Below, one piece after another: positions 46,468 through 55,516 of a stretch of DNA of 64,000 nucleotides. Made by a program: the position numbers and the translations under genes. The stretch lies in the NCBI RefSeq assembly GCF_000190575.1, contig NC_015164.1:2620001-2684000 (forward strand). The letters are read 5' to 3'. The notes under the pieces were generated by a model that was not told the origin of the DNA, did no database searches, and worked only from the letters and a program-made list of their open reading frames with translations. Position 1 is the first letter of the stretch, and each line of letters starts with the position of its first letter. The DNA is from Phocaeicola salanitronis DSM 18170. Its GTDB lineage: Bacteria; Bacteroidota; Bacteroidia; Bacteroidales; Bacteroidaceae.

Positions 46468-47460
46468 TCAAAGCCCTAACTTCGAAGAGATTTCAAGCAT
46501 GCGCTGAATGGGGATGATTGCCTTTTCCGCAATGCCGGGCTCCACCTTCACTTCAGGCCATTCGTATTTCAACGTATTATATAACTTTCCGAGCGTATTC
46601 AAGCGCATGAAATTACATTCGTTGCAGGCACAAGTGCTGTCTTCGGGCGGTGCCGGAATGAAATGCTTATCCGGACATTTCTTGCGCATCTCGTAAAGGA
46701 TGCCACTCTCTGTAGCTACAATGAAATCTTTCTTTTCGCTTCCCATGGCATACTTCAACAATCCGGCGGTAGACGCTACCTTATCCGCCAGTTTAGCCAC
46801 CGCACCTTTACACTCCGGATGAACCAGCACCGCCGCATCAGGATACTGTTTTTTCAACTCCAGAATCTTTTCTACCGAGAATTTCTCGTGCACATGGCAA
46901 GCCCCGTCCCACAAGAGCATATTCCTTCCCGTAATGGCATTAATGTAATTTCCTAAGTTCTTATCGGGACCGAAAATAATCTTTTGATCTTCCGGAAAAC
47001 TTTCTACGATTTGTTTGGCATTGGTCGATGTAACCACCACATCGGTTAGTGCCTTTACGGCTGCACTGGTATTCACGTACGAAATCACCGTATGTCCGGG
47101 ATTCGCTTCAATAAATTCCGCAAGCTTATCCGCCGGGCAGCTATCCGCCAACGAACATCCCGCATTCAAGTCGGGTATCAGCACTTTCTTATCCGGACAA
47201 AGGATTTTGGCGGTCTCACCCATAAAATGCACACCGCACATTACGATAATGTCCGCATCGGTCTTTGCCGCCCATTGCGCCAATGCCAGACTATCGCCGA
47301 TAAAATCGGCTATCTCCTGAATCTCGTCCGCCTGGTAGAAATGCCCCAAGATAACGGCATTCTTTTCTTTACACAAGCGTTTGATTTCCGCCTTTAAGTT
47401 CACGCCTTCGGGGATTGCTTCATCCACATATCCCTTCTTCAACCATTCCTCTTTTCTCAT
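46468..47460 (-). CDS. nadA: Quinolinate synthase
   Basis: A 330-residue iron-sulfur enzyme that condenses iminoaspartate with dihydroxyacetone phosphate to quinolinate in NAD synthesis. Features are KNAVILGHFYQADEIQEIADFIGDSL near residue 34, VMCGVHFMGETAKIL near 73, NAGCSLADSCPADKL near 100, HPECKGAVAKLAD near 214 and the C-terminal CACNECNFMRLNTLGK near 280, with the three cluster cysteines distributed as usual. The partner genes nadB and nadC are not in the window. It is transcribed leftward from the AT-rich gap that also serves the rightward trmH-like gene. Confidence 0.97.
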   Translation of the reverse strand: MRKEEWLKKGYVDEAIPEGVNLKAEIKRLCKEKNAVILGHFYQADEIQEIADFIGDSLALAQWAAKTDADIIVMCGVHFMGETAKILCPDKKVLIPDLNAGCSLADSCPADKLAEFIEANPGHTVISYVNTSAAVKALTDVVVTSTNAKQIVESFPEDQKIIFGPDKNLGNYINAITGRNMLLWDGACHVHEKFSVEKILELKKQYPDAAVLVHPECKGAVAKLADKVASTAGLLKYAMGSEKKDFIVATESGILYEMRKKCPDKHFIPAPPEDSTCACNECNFMRLNTLGKLYNTLKYEWPEVKVEPGIAEKAIIPIQRMLEISSKLGL

Positions 47461-47905
47461 ATTAAAATATATTTCTTTTCTTTTTTCAAAAAAATTTATG
47501 ATGGTAATAATAGCCCGTTGATAGTGTTCGTAAAAATCGGATAAAATAGTTGCTTTTTAAGTTATAAGTGTCTGATGTATGGCTATTCAAGTTTCATCAA
47601 CAGGCTTATGGCTTGATTTTATTCTCTTTACGTTTGCTATTCACTAACGGTTGGTAACATGCAAAGTTAAAAACTTTCTCTTGAACTGCTTTGTTTTTTG
47701 TGCTAAAAAATATGTTTAAACCGGTGATGAAACTTTCGGGTTCAATATTTGGATAGTTCGTTCGATTGTGCCCATAAGCATTTCTACGAATAAAGCAAGT
47801 ATAAGTTTTCATTTTCTATGCTTGGTTTTTATACAGGTTTTCCACCGTTTTTAACAGGGTTATGAATATACTTGTTATCTTTGCAAATAAAAAAATACCC
47901 ATTAT
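47461..47905. other. AT-rich divergent intergenic region; candidate replication origin
   Basis: A 445-bp AT-rich gap between nadA (leftward) and a TrmH-like gene (rightward). A TATCTTTG -7 box at 47876-47883 probably starts the rightward gene. Left of this gap the plus strand is richer in C than G, right of it richer in G than C, and gene direction changes too, as expected at an origin. A DnaA-box-like TTTTCCACC lies at 47838-47846; exact TTATNCACA boxes occur only outside (48447 on plus, 49141 on minus). A 68-codon ORF on the minus strand (47606-47812) could be a small gene but has no family support. The origin role is inference. Confidence 0.4.
47606..47812 (-). CDS. Possible small protein, not recognised
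   Basis: A 68-codon ORF with an ATG start (MKTYTCFIRRNAYGHNRTN). It is basic, with no signal peptide or known domain. It lies inside the AT-rich gap between nadA and the trmH-like gene, antisense to the latter's promoter. Nothing beyond an open frame supports it, so it may be chance; it is listed because the codon composition is not obviously random. Confidence 0.25.
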   Translation of the reverse strand: MKTYTCFIRRNAYGHNRTNYPNIEPESFITGLNIFFSTKNKAVQEKVFNFACYQPLVNSKRKENKIKP

Positions 47906-48442
47906 ATGGCTGAATTGCGGAAGTTAAAAGTTACAGAGATGAACCGCCTGACGGTGGAAGAGTTTAAAGAGGCGAAAAAGATTCCGTTGGTGGTAGTGCT
48001 GGATGATGTGCGGAGCCTGCACAATATCGGTGCGGTATTCCGTACATCGGATGCGTTCTTGGTCGACTGCATTTATTTATGCGGCATTACCGCTACTCCT
48101 CCTCATCCGGAGATGCACAAAACGGCATTAGGGGCTGAATATACAGTAGACTGGAAGTATTTCCAGCATACGGAAGATGCTGTAAACGAGCTTCGTACAA
48201 TGGGATATACCTTATTTGCTATTGAGCAGTGCGAAGGAAGTATCCTGTTGGATAAATTGGTTTTGGAACCGGATAAAAAATACGCGGTTGTGTTGGGAAA
48301 TGAGGTGAAAGGCGTGAAGCAGGAAGTGGTGAATCTATGTGACGGGTGCATAGAAATTCCTCAATTCGGTACCAAACATTCGTTGAATGTATCTGTAACG
48401 GCTGGAATTGTTATTTGGGAATTTGCGTGTAAGTTAATATAA
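47906..48442 (+). CDS. TrmH/SpoU family RNA methyltransferase
   Basis: A 178-residue SPOUT-class methyltransferase acting on ribose 2'-OH in tRNA or rRNA. The three family motifs are visible: HNIGAVFRTSDAF near residue 36 (motif 1 with the conserved Asn and Arg), VVLGNEVKGVKQEVV near 128 (motif 2) and IEIPQFGTKHSLNVSVTAGIVIWEF near 150 (motif 3). The protein is short for the family, without an added RNA-binding domain, as in TrmL/TrmH-like minimal forms. The exact target nucleotide is not resolved. Confidence 0.92.
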   Translation: MAELRKLKVTEMNRLTVEEFKEAKKIPLVVVLDDVRSLHNIGAVFRTSDAFLVDCIYLCGITATPPHPEMHKTALGAEYTVDWKYFQHTEDAVNELRTMGYTLFAIEQCEGSILLDKLVLEPDKKYAVVLGNEVKGVKQEVVNLCDGCIEIPQFGTKHSLNVSVTAGIVIWEFACKLI

Positions 48443-48450
48443 ATGTTTAT

Positions 48451-49053
48451 TCACAATTGTCCGTTTTCCACCAGTACAACAACCCGTTCGGTTAATTTAT
48501 CTTCGTCTTCCGGATGATATTCTTTCTTCAGGCTGGCACCGAAGAGTGCGGCAAAAGTCTGGTAGAATCCGGCTTTGAAGGGACCCATAAATGCTTTTAC
48601 CAATTGAAAGGAAGATTGGTTGCATTCTCTGTTTATCAACTTTATCAACAGCTTGCCTTGTGCGAATGTTAATTTCTTCATGCGAGGCGTGTATTGCTCT
48701 TTCAATCCTTTTTCTACCCGCTTGATATGGCGGTTGCGTGCCTCTTCGTCAGGCAAAGTCATTAAGTATTCGTAAGTTTCGATTACCGCCCGGTTCACTT
48801 CTTTGGCAATGGGAAGTGTTTTCTTTACGTCTCTTACCAGTTTATTGTAATATCTGCGTTGGCGTTTGTTTTTAAAATGCAATTCAGGATATACATATAC
48901 GGTTCTTAGCGTTATACAAGGTATAGTGTCTCCTTTGTACACAATAACAGGTACTTTGTACAGCGTTGTGCCATTGGAGGAAGTTTGCGCTTGGGTTTTC
49001 AATGCGAAAGCGAAGAGCACGAAAAGCACTATGTATAAACTATTTTTCATCAT
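48451..49053 (-). CDS. DUF4294 domain-containing exported protein
   Basis: A roughly 200-residue protein with a signal peptide (about 1-22) and a helical domain with a conserved start (YKGDTIPCITLRTVYVYPELHF) followed by KNKRQRRYYNKLVRDVKKTLPIAKE, as in DUF4294 proteins of Bacteroidetes. The role is unknown. It is the only minus-strand gene in the right part of the window and converges with the trmH-like gene with only 8 nt between the stops. A TATTTTTG box overlaps the region immediately before the start codon, so a very short or absent leader is possible. Start at 49053 or 49050. Confidence 0.85.
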   Translation of the reverse strand: MMKNSLYIVLFVLFAFALKTQAQTSSNGTTLYKVPVIVYKGDTIPCITLRTVYVYPELHFKNKRQRRYYNKLVRDVKKTLPIAKEVNRAVIETYEYLMTLPDEEARNRHIKRVEKGLKEQYTPRMKKLTFAQGKLLIKLINRECNQSSFQLVKAFMGPFKAGFYQTFAALFGASLKKEYHPEDEDKLTERVVVLVENGQL

Positions 49054-49150
49054 GCGCAAAAATAGGAATAATTATGATTTGTGATAAACACTACGTAGAG
49101 GTTATACGAAAAATTAACGTATTTCCTTTTGTTAATAACTTGTGAATAAT

Positions 49151-51193
49151 ATGTTGAAACGCATGTTTGTTTTTTGGATATTAGGATGTTATGTATTAAC
49201 ACCCTTGTTTGCCCAGTCCGATTGGCTGGAATGGAATGAAGACATATCGGCTCCCGAAGACTTGGAAGACTGGAGAGAAAAATACGAGGAGTTAAGCGAA
49301 ATAGCAGAACATCCTTTTAATATCAATGCCATTACCAAGGAAGAATTGGAGCAGCTTCCTTTCTTGTCCGATAAGCTGATAGAAAACATCTTGTATTATG
49401 TTTATAAATACGGACCGTTATTGACCAAGAATGAATTGCTGGGTGTTGAAGGGATGGACTGGCAAACCCGGAAGTTTTTAACAGACTTCATCTATATCGG
49501 ACCCTCTGAGAATGAACGGGATAAGTTTTCATGGAAAAACCTGTGGAAATACAATAAACAGGAGTTATTAACACGTCTGGACATCCCTTTCAACACCAAG
49601 GCGGGCTATGCCGATTATGATGCGGAAACCTTGGCGGAAAGCCCTAACAAGCGTTATTATGGCGACCCGTTCTATCACAATGTGCGCTATCGTTTCCAGT
49701 ACAATAAGCAAGTGTATGCCGGATTGACCGCCGAAAAAGATGCGGGAGAGCCGTTCTTCAGCCAATATAACCGGAAGGGGTATGATGCTTATTCGGGTTA
49801 TCTGTTCCTTTCGAATCTGAAGAGACTGAAAGCCTTGGCTATCGGAAACTATAAGGCGAACTTCGGGTATGGACTGGTATTGAATATCGGAAGCTTTACG
49901 ATGGGAAAAGGAACGATGAACCGGAACCGTTTCGGGCAAGGGTTTACGAAATATACTTCGACCGGAGAAGGAGAATATCTGCAAGGAATAGCCGCTACGT
50001 ATCAAGTGGCGAAACGCTGGCAAGCGTCTGCCTTCTATTCATTCAGAAAGCAGGACGCACGTGTGGAAAACGAGTTCATAAGGTCGTTGAAAACCGATGG
50101 ATATCACCGGTTGAAAAAAGATATGGAAAAGAAAAATACCGTATCTAATCATTTGACCGGATGCAACTTAACTTATAATGGAAAATTCACAGAGTTCGGT
50201 TTAACTGCTGTGTATAATCATTTCAACAAGGTGTTAAATCCCGATGCACGCGCTTATAATCTTTATTATCCTCGCGGGGATTATTTCTATAATGTAGGAG
50301 TGAATTACAAATTCTTTCTTCATCGCTTTACGTTTTCCGGCGAGACGGCTATGGATAAATCGGGAAAGATAGCTACGCTCAATGCAATCAGTTATCAACC
50401 GGGTGTGAATACCAATCTCTTAGTTATTCACCGTTATTACGATAAGCGCTACCAGTCGCTTTATGGAAACGCGTTTGGCGAGAATTCGAGGCTTCAAAAT
50501 GAAACGGGAGCTTATTTAGGATTGGAAACCAGTTTCTTAGACAAGTTCAAGTTGTTGTGTTATGGAGACTTCTTTCATTTCTTCTATCGCAGGTATCAGG
50601 TAGACCGTGACCATACTTCGGGATTCGATGGCTTATTCCAGTTAAGTTATTCACCGTTCAATTCACTATCGATGTTAATAAAGTACACGTATAAGAACAA
50701 GGCGAAAAACTATACTTCTCCCGATGAAACGAAGTTTGTTTTGCCTTACGTAAGGCAACGTTTGCGTTATCAGTGTTCATCGGTATGCAGTGAGTATCTT
50801 TCCCTGAAAGGGGTAGCAGAAGGTGTAATGGCTTCGTATAACGGATGGGAAAAGTCGAAGGGAGGATATGTGAGTGGCACGGTGAAGGGAAATATTCCAA
50901 GCATTTCCCTTCAGGCATCGTTAACCGGAACCTGGTTTCACACGCAAGATTACGATTCACGTATTTACGTGTACGAGCCCGGTTTGCTTTATGCTTTCTC
51001 CATGAACTCATTTTACGGCAAAGGAACCCGCATGGCAATCAACCTGAAATATACATGGAAGAACCGGTTCATGATTCAAGCCAAGTGGGGCTGGACGCAT
51101 TACAAGGACCGGAACCGCATCGGTACGGATACCGAGGAGATACAAGGAAGCGATAAGGCGGACTTGCAGGTACAAGTAAGGGTGAAATGGTGA
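49151..51193 (+). CDS. Helix-hairpin-helix domain outer-membrane beta-barrel protein
   Basis: A 680-residue exported protein. After a signal peptide (about 1-21, ending LFAQS) a region at about 55-120 contains repeated helix-hairpin-helix units (PFNINAITKEELEQLPFLSD; LTKNELLGVEGMDW). The rest (about 150-680) is rich in alternating aromatic strands (YRFQYNKQVYAGLTAEKDAG to the terminal DLQVQVRVKW), with the final aromatic residue typical of an outer-membrane barrel. HHH domains usually bind DNA, so a role in DNA uptake or surface binding has been discussed for such proteins, but no function is proven. The ATG at 49151 is preferred to the GTG at 49142. Confidence 0.85.
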   Translation: MLKRMFVFWILGCYVLTPLFAQSDWLEWNEDISAPEDLEDWREKYEELSEIAEHPFNINAITKEELEQLPFLSDKLIENILYYVYKYGPLLTKNELLGVEGMDWQTRKFLTDFIYIGPSENERDKFSWKNLWKYNKQELLTRLDIPFNTKAGYADYDAETLAESPNKRYYGDPFYHNVRYRFQYNKQVYAGLTAEKDAGEPFFSQYNRKGYDAYSGYLFLSNLKRLKALAIGNYKANFGYGLVLNIGSFTMGKGTMNRNRFGQGFTKYTSTGEGEYLQGIAATYQVAKRWQASAFYSFRKQDARVENEFIRSLKTDGYHRLKKDMEKKNTVSNHLTGCNLTYNGKFTEFGLTAVYNHFNKVLNPDARAYNLYYPRGDYFYNVGVNYKFFLHRFTFSGETAMDKSGKIATLNAISYQPGVNTNLLVIHRYYDKRYQSLYGNAFGENSRLQNETGAYLGLETSFLDKFKLLCYGDFFHFFYRRYQVDRDHTSGFDGLFQLSYSPFNSLSMLIKYTYKNKAKNYTSPDETKFVLPYVRQRLRYQCSSVCSEYLSLKGVAEGVMASYNGWEKSKGGYVSGTVKGNIPSISLQASLTGTWFHTQDYDSRIYVYEPGLLYAFSMNSFYGKGTRMAINLKYTWKNRFMIQAKWGWTHYKDRNRIGTDTEEIQGSDKADLQVQVRVKW

Positions 51194-51244
51194 ATGTTTT
51201 GCTTATAATGCATGTGCCAAACGAAGACGGATTTCCGTTACAGG

Positions 51245-51443
51245 GCGTTACAAATCGTTACAATTACAATTATTGAAAACGAAAAAGAAGGGAGAATGCT
51301 TTCAACAATAAGTTATATTATATATAAATATATATATTTATATATAATATAACTTATACGTGTAACTTTTCTTTTTTGAACCGCTCTTATGAAAGTCCGA
51401 TTTTAGTAATTGTAATAATTGTAATTGTAACGATTTGTAACGC
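51245..51443. repeat. Nested palindromic element, 199 bp
   Basis: Perfect 30-nt outer inverted repeats (51245-51274 beginning GCGTTACAAATCGTTACAAT, and 51414-51443) enclose a perfect 50-bp, loop-free AT palindrome at 51308-51357. Between the arms only A/G-rich and T/C-rich linkers are found. There is no ORF. The remaining intergenic sequence (51194-51594) shows a TACATTTG -7 box at 51559-51566 for the radical SAM gene. Confidence 0.9.
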
Positions 51444-51594
51444 TTTGCAGTTACGTGCCGTTATCATCTCCGGGTCAGCTATGACATCATTCATTGGAAA
51501 ATTCAAAAGGCTCTCAAAACATTCTGTTTGCCATGCACGATATGTGATTTAGAATGTGTACATTTGCATCAAAACATAAAATGTAAGATAGCTT

Positions 51595-52374
51595 ATGTCA
51601 ACTGTAATATACCCCTCTCCTATTTTCGGACCGGTGCATAGCCGCCGGTTGGGAGTTTCGTTAGGAATCAACTTGCTTCCCGCCGACGGGAAGTGCTGTA
51701 CGTTCGATTGCATCTATTGCGAATGCGGATACAATAAAGACCGCCGTCCCCGCCTCAAGCTTCCTACGCGTGAGGAAGTGCGCCGGGCTTTGGAACAACG
51801 TCTGATGGATATGCGGGCGAACGGTCCTGCCCCCGATGTGCTGACCTTTGCGGGAAACGGAGAGCCTACGCTTCATCCGCATTTTAAGGAAATCATCGAA
51901 GACACCATTGCCTTGCGCGACCGCTATTTCCCTGACGCGAAGATTAGCGTATTGAGCAATTCCACCCAGATACACCGCCCGGAAGTGTTCGAAGCGTTAA
52001 GCCGTGTGGACAATAACATCTTGAAGCTGGACACGGTAGACGAAGCTTATATCGGCAAGGTAGACCGTCCGACAGGACCGTATGACGTAAGCCGCATCAT
52101 TCAGGGAATGAAAGCTTTCCGTGGCAATCTGATTATCCAGACCATGTTCTTGAAAGGGAAAACCGATGAGGGCGAGGATGTGGACAATACCTCAGATGCT
52201 TTTGTGCTTCCCTGGTTGGAGGCGGTAAAAGAAATCGCTCCCCGTCAGGTGATGATTTATACGATAGACCGCGAGACGCCCGATAGCTTCCTGCAAAAAG
52301 CCACCCATGAGGAGCTCGACCGTATCGTATCTCTCTTGGAGCAGGCAGGCATCCGGGCAAGTGCTTCGTACTGA
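51595..52374 (+). CDS. Radical SAM protein
   Basis: A 259-residue radical SAM enzyme. The cluster motif is CTFDCIYCECG near residue 35 (CxxxCxxC), followed by TFAGNGEPTLHPHF near 88 (the GGEP-like motif) and VLSNSTQIHRPEV near 117. It matches the short MoaA/PflA-like proteins that often take the name of 'wybutosine-like' or generic radical SAM proteins in Bacteroidetes. No substrate or maturation partner is apparent. It lies alone, about 230 nt before the methyltransferase-ftsX operon. Confidence 0.9.
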   Translation: MSTVIYPSPIFGPVHSRRLGVSLGINLLPADGKCCTFDCIYCECGYNKDRRPRLKLPTREEVRRALEQRLMDMRANGPAPDVLTFAGNGEPTLHPHFKEIIEDTIALRDRYFPDAKISVLSNSTQIHRPEVFEALSRVDNNILKLDTVDEAYIGKVDRPTGPYDVSRIIQGMKAFRGNLIIQTMFLKGKTDEGEDVDNTSDAFVLPWLEAVKEIAPRQVMIYTIDRETPDSFLQKATHEELDRIVSLLEQAGIRASASY

Positions 52375-52607
52375 AAGGTGCGGCATGCGCATATACTTGC
52401 ATCCGGGCACGCAACTATATGCGCCGGGCGATGCATATAGCTGCATCCGTCGGGGGAGATATATGCGTTTTCATCCCCGCCTGATTGTGTGGAGAGAGGA
52501 AGGCTGCACAGGCATCGGTCGTGAGGGCATAATATCCTTAAAGAAGTTTAACAAAAGCGTGTTTATAACCGATTTATTTGTTATTTTGCACCAAATTAGG
52601 GAAAGAA

Positions 52608-53513
52608 GTGAACAGACTGCACATAGATACATGCCCGCTTTGCGGAAAGAGCCATTTCGAGAAGGTGATGACCTGCACCGACCACTATGCCACAAATGAA
52701 CCGTTTGACATTTGCAGGTGTGTGGCGTGTGGTTTTCTTTTCACGCAAGACGCGCCCGACGAGAGCGAGATTGGGAGGTATTACGAATCGCCCGATTACA
52801 TCTCGCATACAGATACGCGACGCGGGCTTGCCAACCGTCTGTACCATTATGTAAGGCAATACATGCTTCGCCGGAAAGCCCGCCTCATCAAGCGGTGTTG
52901 CGGCCTGAGCCGGGGACGTTTGCTGGATATCGGTACAGGTACGGGGTATTTCCCTCATTTCATGCAAGAGCGTGGCTGGCGGGTTTCGGCTATCGAGAAA
53001 AGTCCGCAGGCAAGGGCTTTCGCGCACGAGCATTTTGACCTGGAGGCGGATGCGCCCGAAGCGTTGGATACATACGAAGCGAAATCATTTGATGTAGTGA
53101 CGTTATGGCACGTGATGGAACATTTGCAGCATCTCAATGAGACGTGGGAACGGCTTTATTCCATCTTGGACGACCGGGGCATTCTGGTCATAGCCGTACC
53201 CAATCCGACTTCGTCCGATGCGCGGCATTATAAGGAGATGTGGGCGGCATACGATGTGCCAAGGCATTTGTGGCATTTCACACCTGCCGTGATGCAGCAG
53301 TTCGGAGCCAAGCATGGATTTATCTTGACGGAGCGGCATCCGATGCCGTTCGATGCTTTTTATGTGTCGATGCTTTCGGAGAAATACCGCAAGAGCGGCG
53401 TTCCTTTCCTGAAAGGAATGGCGGAAGGGGCGGAAGCAGGGCTGGCTTCTTTGATGAAGAAGGAACGGAGCAGTTCCATGATTTATGTATTTCAGAAAAA
53501 AGTGAAGGCATGA
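52608..53513 (+). CDS. Class I SAM-dependent methyltransferase with N-terminal zinc ribbon
   Basis: A 301-residue protein. The N-terminus holds a zinc-ribbon-like pair (CPLCGKSHF near residue 9 and CRCVACGFLF near 36), followed by a Rossmann methyltransferase domain with LLDIGTGTGYFPHF near 104, LWHVMEHLQHL near 167 and a late NPTSSDARHYK motif. This is a Methyltransf_23-like protein; small molecules or polysaccharide sugars are possible acceptors. The GTG at 52608 follows a purine-rich stretch and is preferred over a TTG ten codons upstream. Its stop overlaps the ftsX start (ATGA), marking it as the first gene of a seven-gene operon. Confidence 0.85.
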   Translation: MNRLHIDTCPLCGKSHFEKVMTCTDHYATNEPFDICRCVACGFLFTQDAPDESEIGRYYESPDYISHTDTRRGLANRLYHYVRQYMLRRKARLIKRCCGLSRGRLLDIGTGTGYFPHFMQERGWRVSAIEKSPQARAFAHEHFDLEADAPEALDTYEAKSFDVVTLWHVMEHLQHLNETWERLYSILDDRGILVIAVPNPTSSDARHYKEMWAAYDVPRHLWHFTPAVMQQFGAKHGFILTERHPMPFDAFYVSMLSEKYRKSGVPFLKGMAEGAEAGLASLMKKERSSSMIYVFQKKVKA

Positions 53514-54379
53514 GCAGGCGGACGAAAGCATCTTTTGATATGCAATTCATTACATCCAGCATCAGTACCATGTTGGTATTGGTTTTGCTGGGGACGGTTG
53601 TTTTTTTCGTGATGGCGGCAAACAACCTTTCGGTGTATGTACGCGAGAACATTGCTTTCTCTATCTTGATAAGCGATGACATGAAAGAGGCGGACATCCT
53701 CCGGTATCAGAAGGAGCTGAATCAGGAAGCGTATGTCAAGCAGACTTCGTACATCTCGAAGCAACAGGCTTTGGAAGAGCAGACCGAAGCCATGGGTACC
53801 GACCCGGCTGAGTTCTTGGGCTATAATCCGTTTACGGCATCGATTGAGGTAAAGCTGAATGCCGATTACGCCAATTCGGACAGCATTGCATGGATTAAGG
53901 ACGGGATTCTTTCGCATAAAGGTGTGCTGGAAATAAATTATCCGCAAGACTTGCTGGATGCCGTCAACCGGAATATCCGTAAGGTCAGTGTGGTGCTGCT
54001 AGGGCTTGCCGCCTTGTTGACACTGATATCTTTTGCCTTGATAAACAATACGATAAGGCTCACCATTTATTCCAAACGTTTCCTGATACATACCATGAAG
54101 CTGGTAGGGGCAAGCTGGTCGTTCATCCGGCGTCCGTTCCTGATGCGTAATGTGTGGGTAGGGATGCTGGCGGGGGCTGCCGCCGATGCGGCATTAATCG
54201 GGCTTGCGTATGCTTTGGTAAAATACGAGCCTGATTTGTTGGCGGTTATAACGCCGGGAGTGATGATAGTTGTCATGGTTTCGGTGTTTATATTCGGGGT
54301 GGTAATCACTTCCCTTTGTGCGCTGATATCCATTAACCGGTATCTCCGCATGAAAACGAATGAGTTGTATTATAATTAA
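53510..54379 (+). CDS. ftsX: Cell division protein FtsX
   Basis: A 289-residue ABC-type permease subunit that, with FtsE, activates peptidoglycan hydrolases at the septum. One N-terminal transmembrane helix (about 18-40, TMLVLVLLGTVVFFVMAA) precedes a periplasmic loop (about 45-160) and three C-terminal helices (about 165-285, VLLGLAALLTLISFALINNTIRLTIYSKR, then LRNVWVG and TSLCALISINRYL-like segments). The start codon lies within the stop of the methyltransferase gene. ftsE is not nearby, as is common in Bacteroidetes. The next genes are DUF3098 and uppP. Confidence 0.9.
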   Translation: MSRRTKASFDMQFITSSISTMLVLVLLGTVVFFVMAANNLSVYVRENIAFSILISDDMKEADILRYQKELNQEAYVKQTSYISKQQALEEQTEAMGTDPAEFLGYNPFTASIEVKLNADYANSDSIAWIKDGILSHKGVLEINYPQDLLDAVNRNIRKVSVVLLGLAALLTLISFALINNTIRLTIYSKRFLIHTMKLVGASWSFIRRPFLMRNVWVGMLAGAAADAALIGLAYALVKYEPDLLAVITPGVMIVVMVSVFIFGVVITSLCALISINRYLRMKTNELYYN

Positions 54380-54404
54380 TTTCATAACATTTTATTTATA
54401 CGGT

Positions 54405-54659
54405 ATGGATAAAAAGAACTTTGCCTTTGATAAGACCAATTTCAAGCTCTTGGCGATAGGAATGGTCGTGATTATCATCGGATTCCTGCTGATGTCGGGT
54501 CCCGGTTCGACCGAAACGGCATTCGAGCCTGACATATTCAGCGTACGCCGCATCAAAGTGGCGCCTGCGGTTTGTTTCTTGGGATTTGTCTTTATGATTT
54601 ACGGAATACTCCACAAGCCGAAAGACCAGGCGGAGGACACTAAAAGCGAAGGGAAGTGA
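54405..54659 (+). CDS. DUF3098 small membrane protein
   Basis: An 84-residue protein with two transmembrane helices (about 12-32, [20 protein letters not shown], and 56-74, [16 protein letters not shown]) and a conserved [19 protein letters not shown] loop (here [15 protein letters not shown]). This matches DUF3098, a Bacteroidetes family found between ftsX and uppP. The function is not known, but position suggests envelope assembly. The stop overlaps the uppP start (TGATG). Confidence 0.88.
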   Translation: MDKKNFAFDKTNFKLLAIGMVVIIIGFLLMSGPGSTETAFEPDIFSVRRIKVAPAVCFLGFVFMIYGILHKPKDQAEDTKSEGK

Positions 54660-55516
54660 TGGAAGGGGATTTGAACGTATTTCAGACCATCATCATTGCG
54701 ATAGTAGAAGGGCTGACCGAGTTTTTGCCGGTATCTTCTACGGGTCACATGATTATCACCCAGCACGTGTTGGGAGTGGAAAGCACCGAGTTTGTAAAAG
54801 CATTTACGTTTATCATCCAGTTTGGAGCCATTCTGTCGGTGGTATGTTTGTATTGGAAACGTTTTTTCCGCCTCAACCATACGCCTGCACCTGAAGGGGC
54901 TTCGGCACTTAAACGCTTTCTTCATACCTACGATTTTTACTGGAAGCTGTTTGTCGCTTTTATCCCGGCGGCTGTATTGGGGCTTTTGTTCAGCGATATG
55001 ATAGACGCTATGCTGGAAAGCGTGATTGTGGTAGCGGTAATGCTGATTATCGGAGGTGTGTTTATGTTGTTTTGCGACAAGCTTTTCGGAAATGGAAGCG
55101 AAGAGACAAAGCTGACCGAGAAACGCGCCTTTTATATCGGATTGTTTCAATGTATCTCCATGATACCGGGTGTGTCCCGTTCGATGGCGACTATCGTAGG
55201 GGGTATGGCACAGAAGTTGACGCGTAAGGCCGCGGCGGAATTCTCGTTCTTCCTGGCTGTGCCTACGATGTTTGCCGCTACGGTGTACAAGATGTTCAAG
55301 TTGTTTATGGAAGGCGGGACAGAGATTATCGTAAGCAATATGGAGGCTTTGATTATCGGGAATGCAGTGGCTTTTGTCGTGGCAATGCTTGCCATTAAGT
55401 TTTTTATCAGCTTCGTGACGAAATACGGGTTTGCCGCATTCGGGTGGTATCGCATCATTGTAGGCGGCGTGATTTTGATAATGAGTTGTTTGGGATATAA
55501 TTTAGAGCTTGTTTGA
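54659..55516 (+). CDS. uppP: Undecaprenyl-diphosphate phosphatase
   Basis: A 285-residue inner-membrane enzyme (BacA family) that recycles undecaprenyl pyrophosphate to the monophosphate carrier for cell-wall and O-antigen synthesis. The signature [19 protein letters not shown] near residue 15-33 and the second motif [14 protein letters not shown] near 170 carry the catalytic Glu, Ser/His and Arg residues. About eight transmembrane helices are present. Start and stop overlap both neighbours by one base, so translation is coupled along the operon. Confidence 0.97.
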   Translation: MEGDLNVFQTIIIAIVEGLTEFLPVSSTGHMIITQHVLGVESTEFVKAFTFIIQFGAILSVVCLYWKRFFRLNHTPAPEGASALKRFLHTYDFYWKLFVAFIPAAVLGLLFSDMIDAMLESVIVVAVMLIIGGVFMLFCDKLFGNGSEETKLTEKRAFYIGLFQCISMIPGVSRSMATIVGGMAQKLTRKAAAEFSFFLAVPTMFAATVYKMFKLFMEGGTEIIVSNMEALIIGNAVAFVVAMLAIKFFISFVTKYGFAAFGWYRIIVGGVILIMSCLGYNLELV

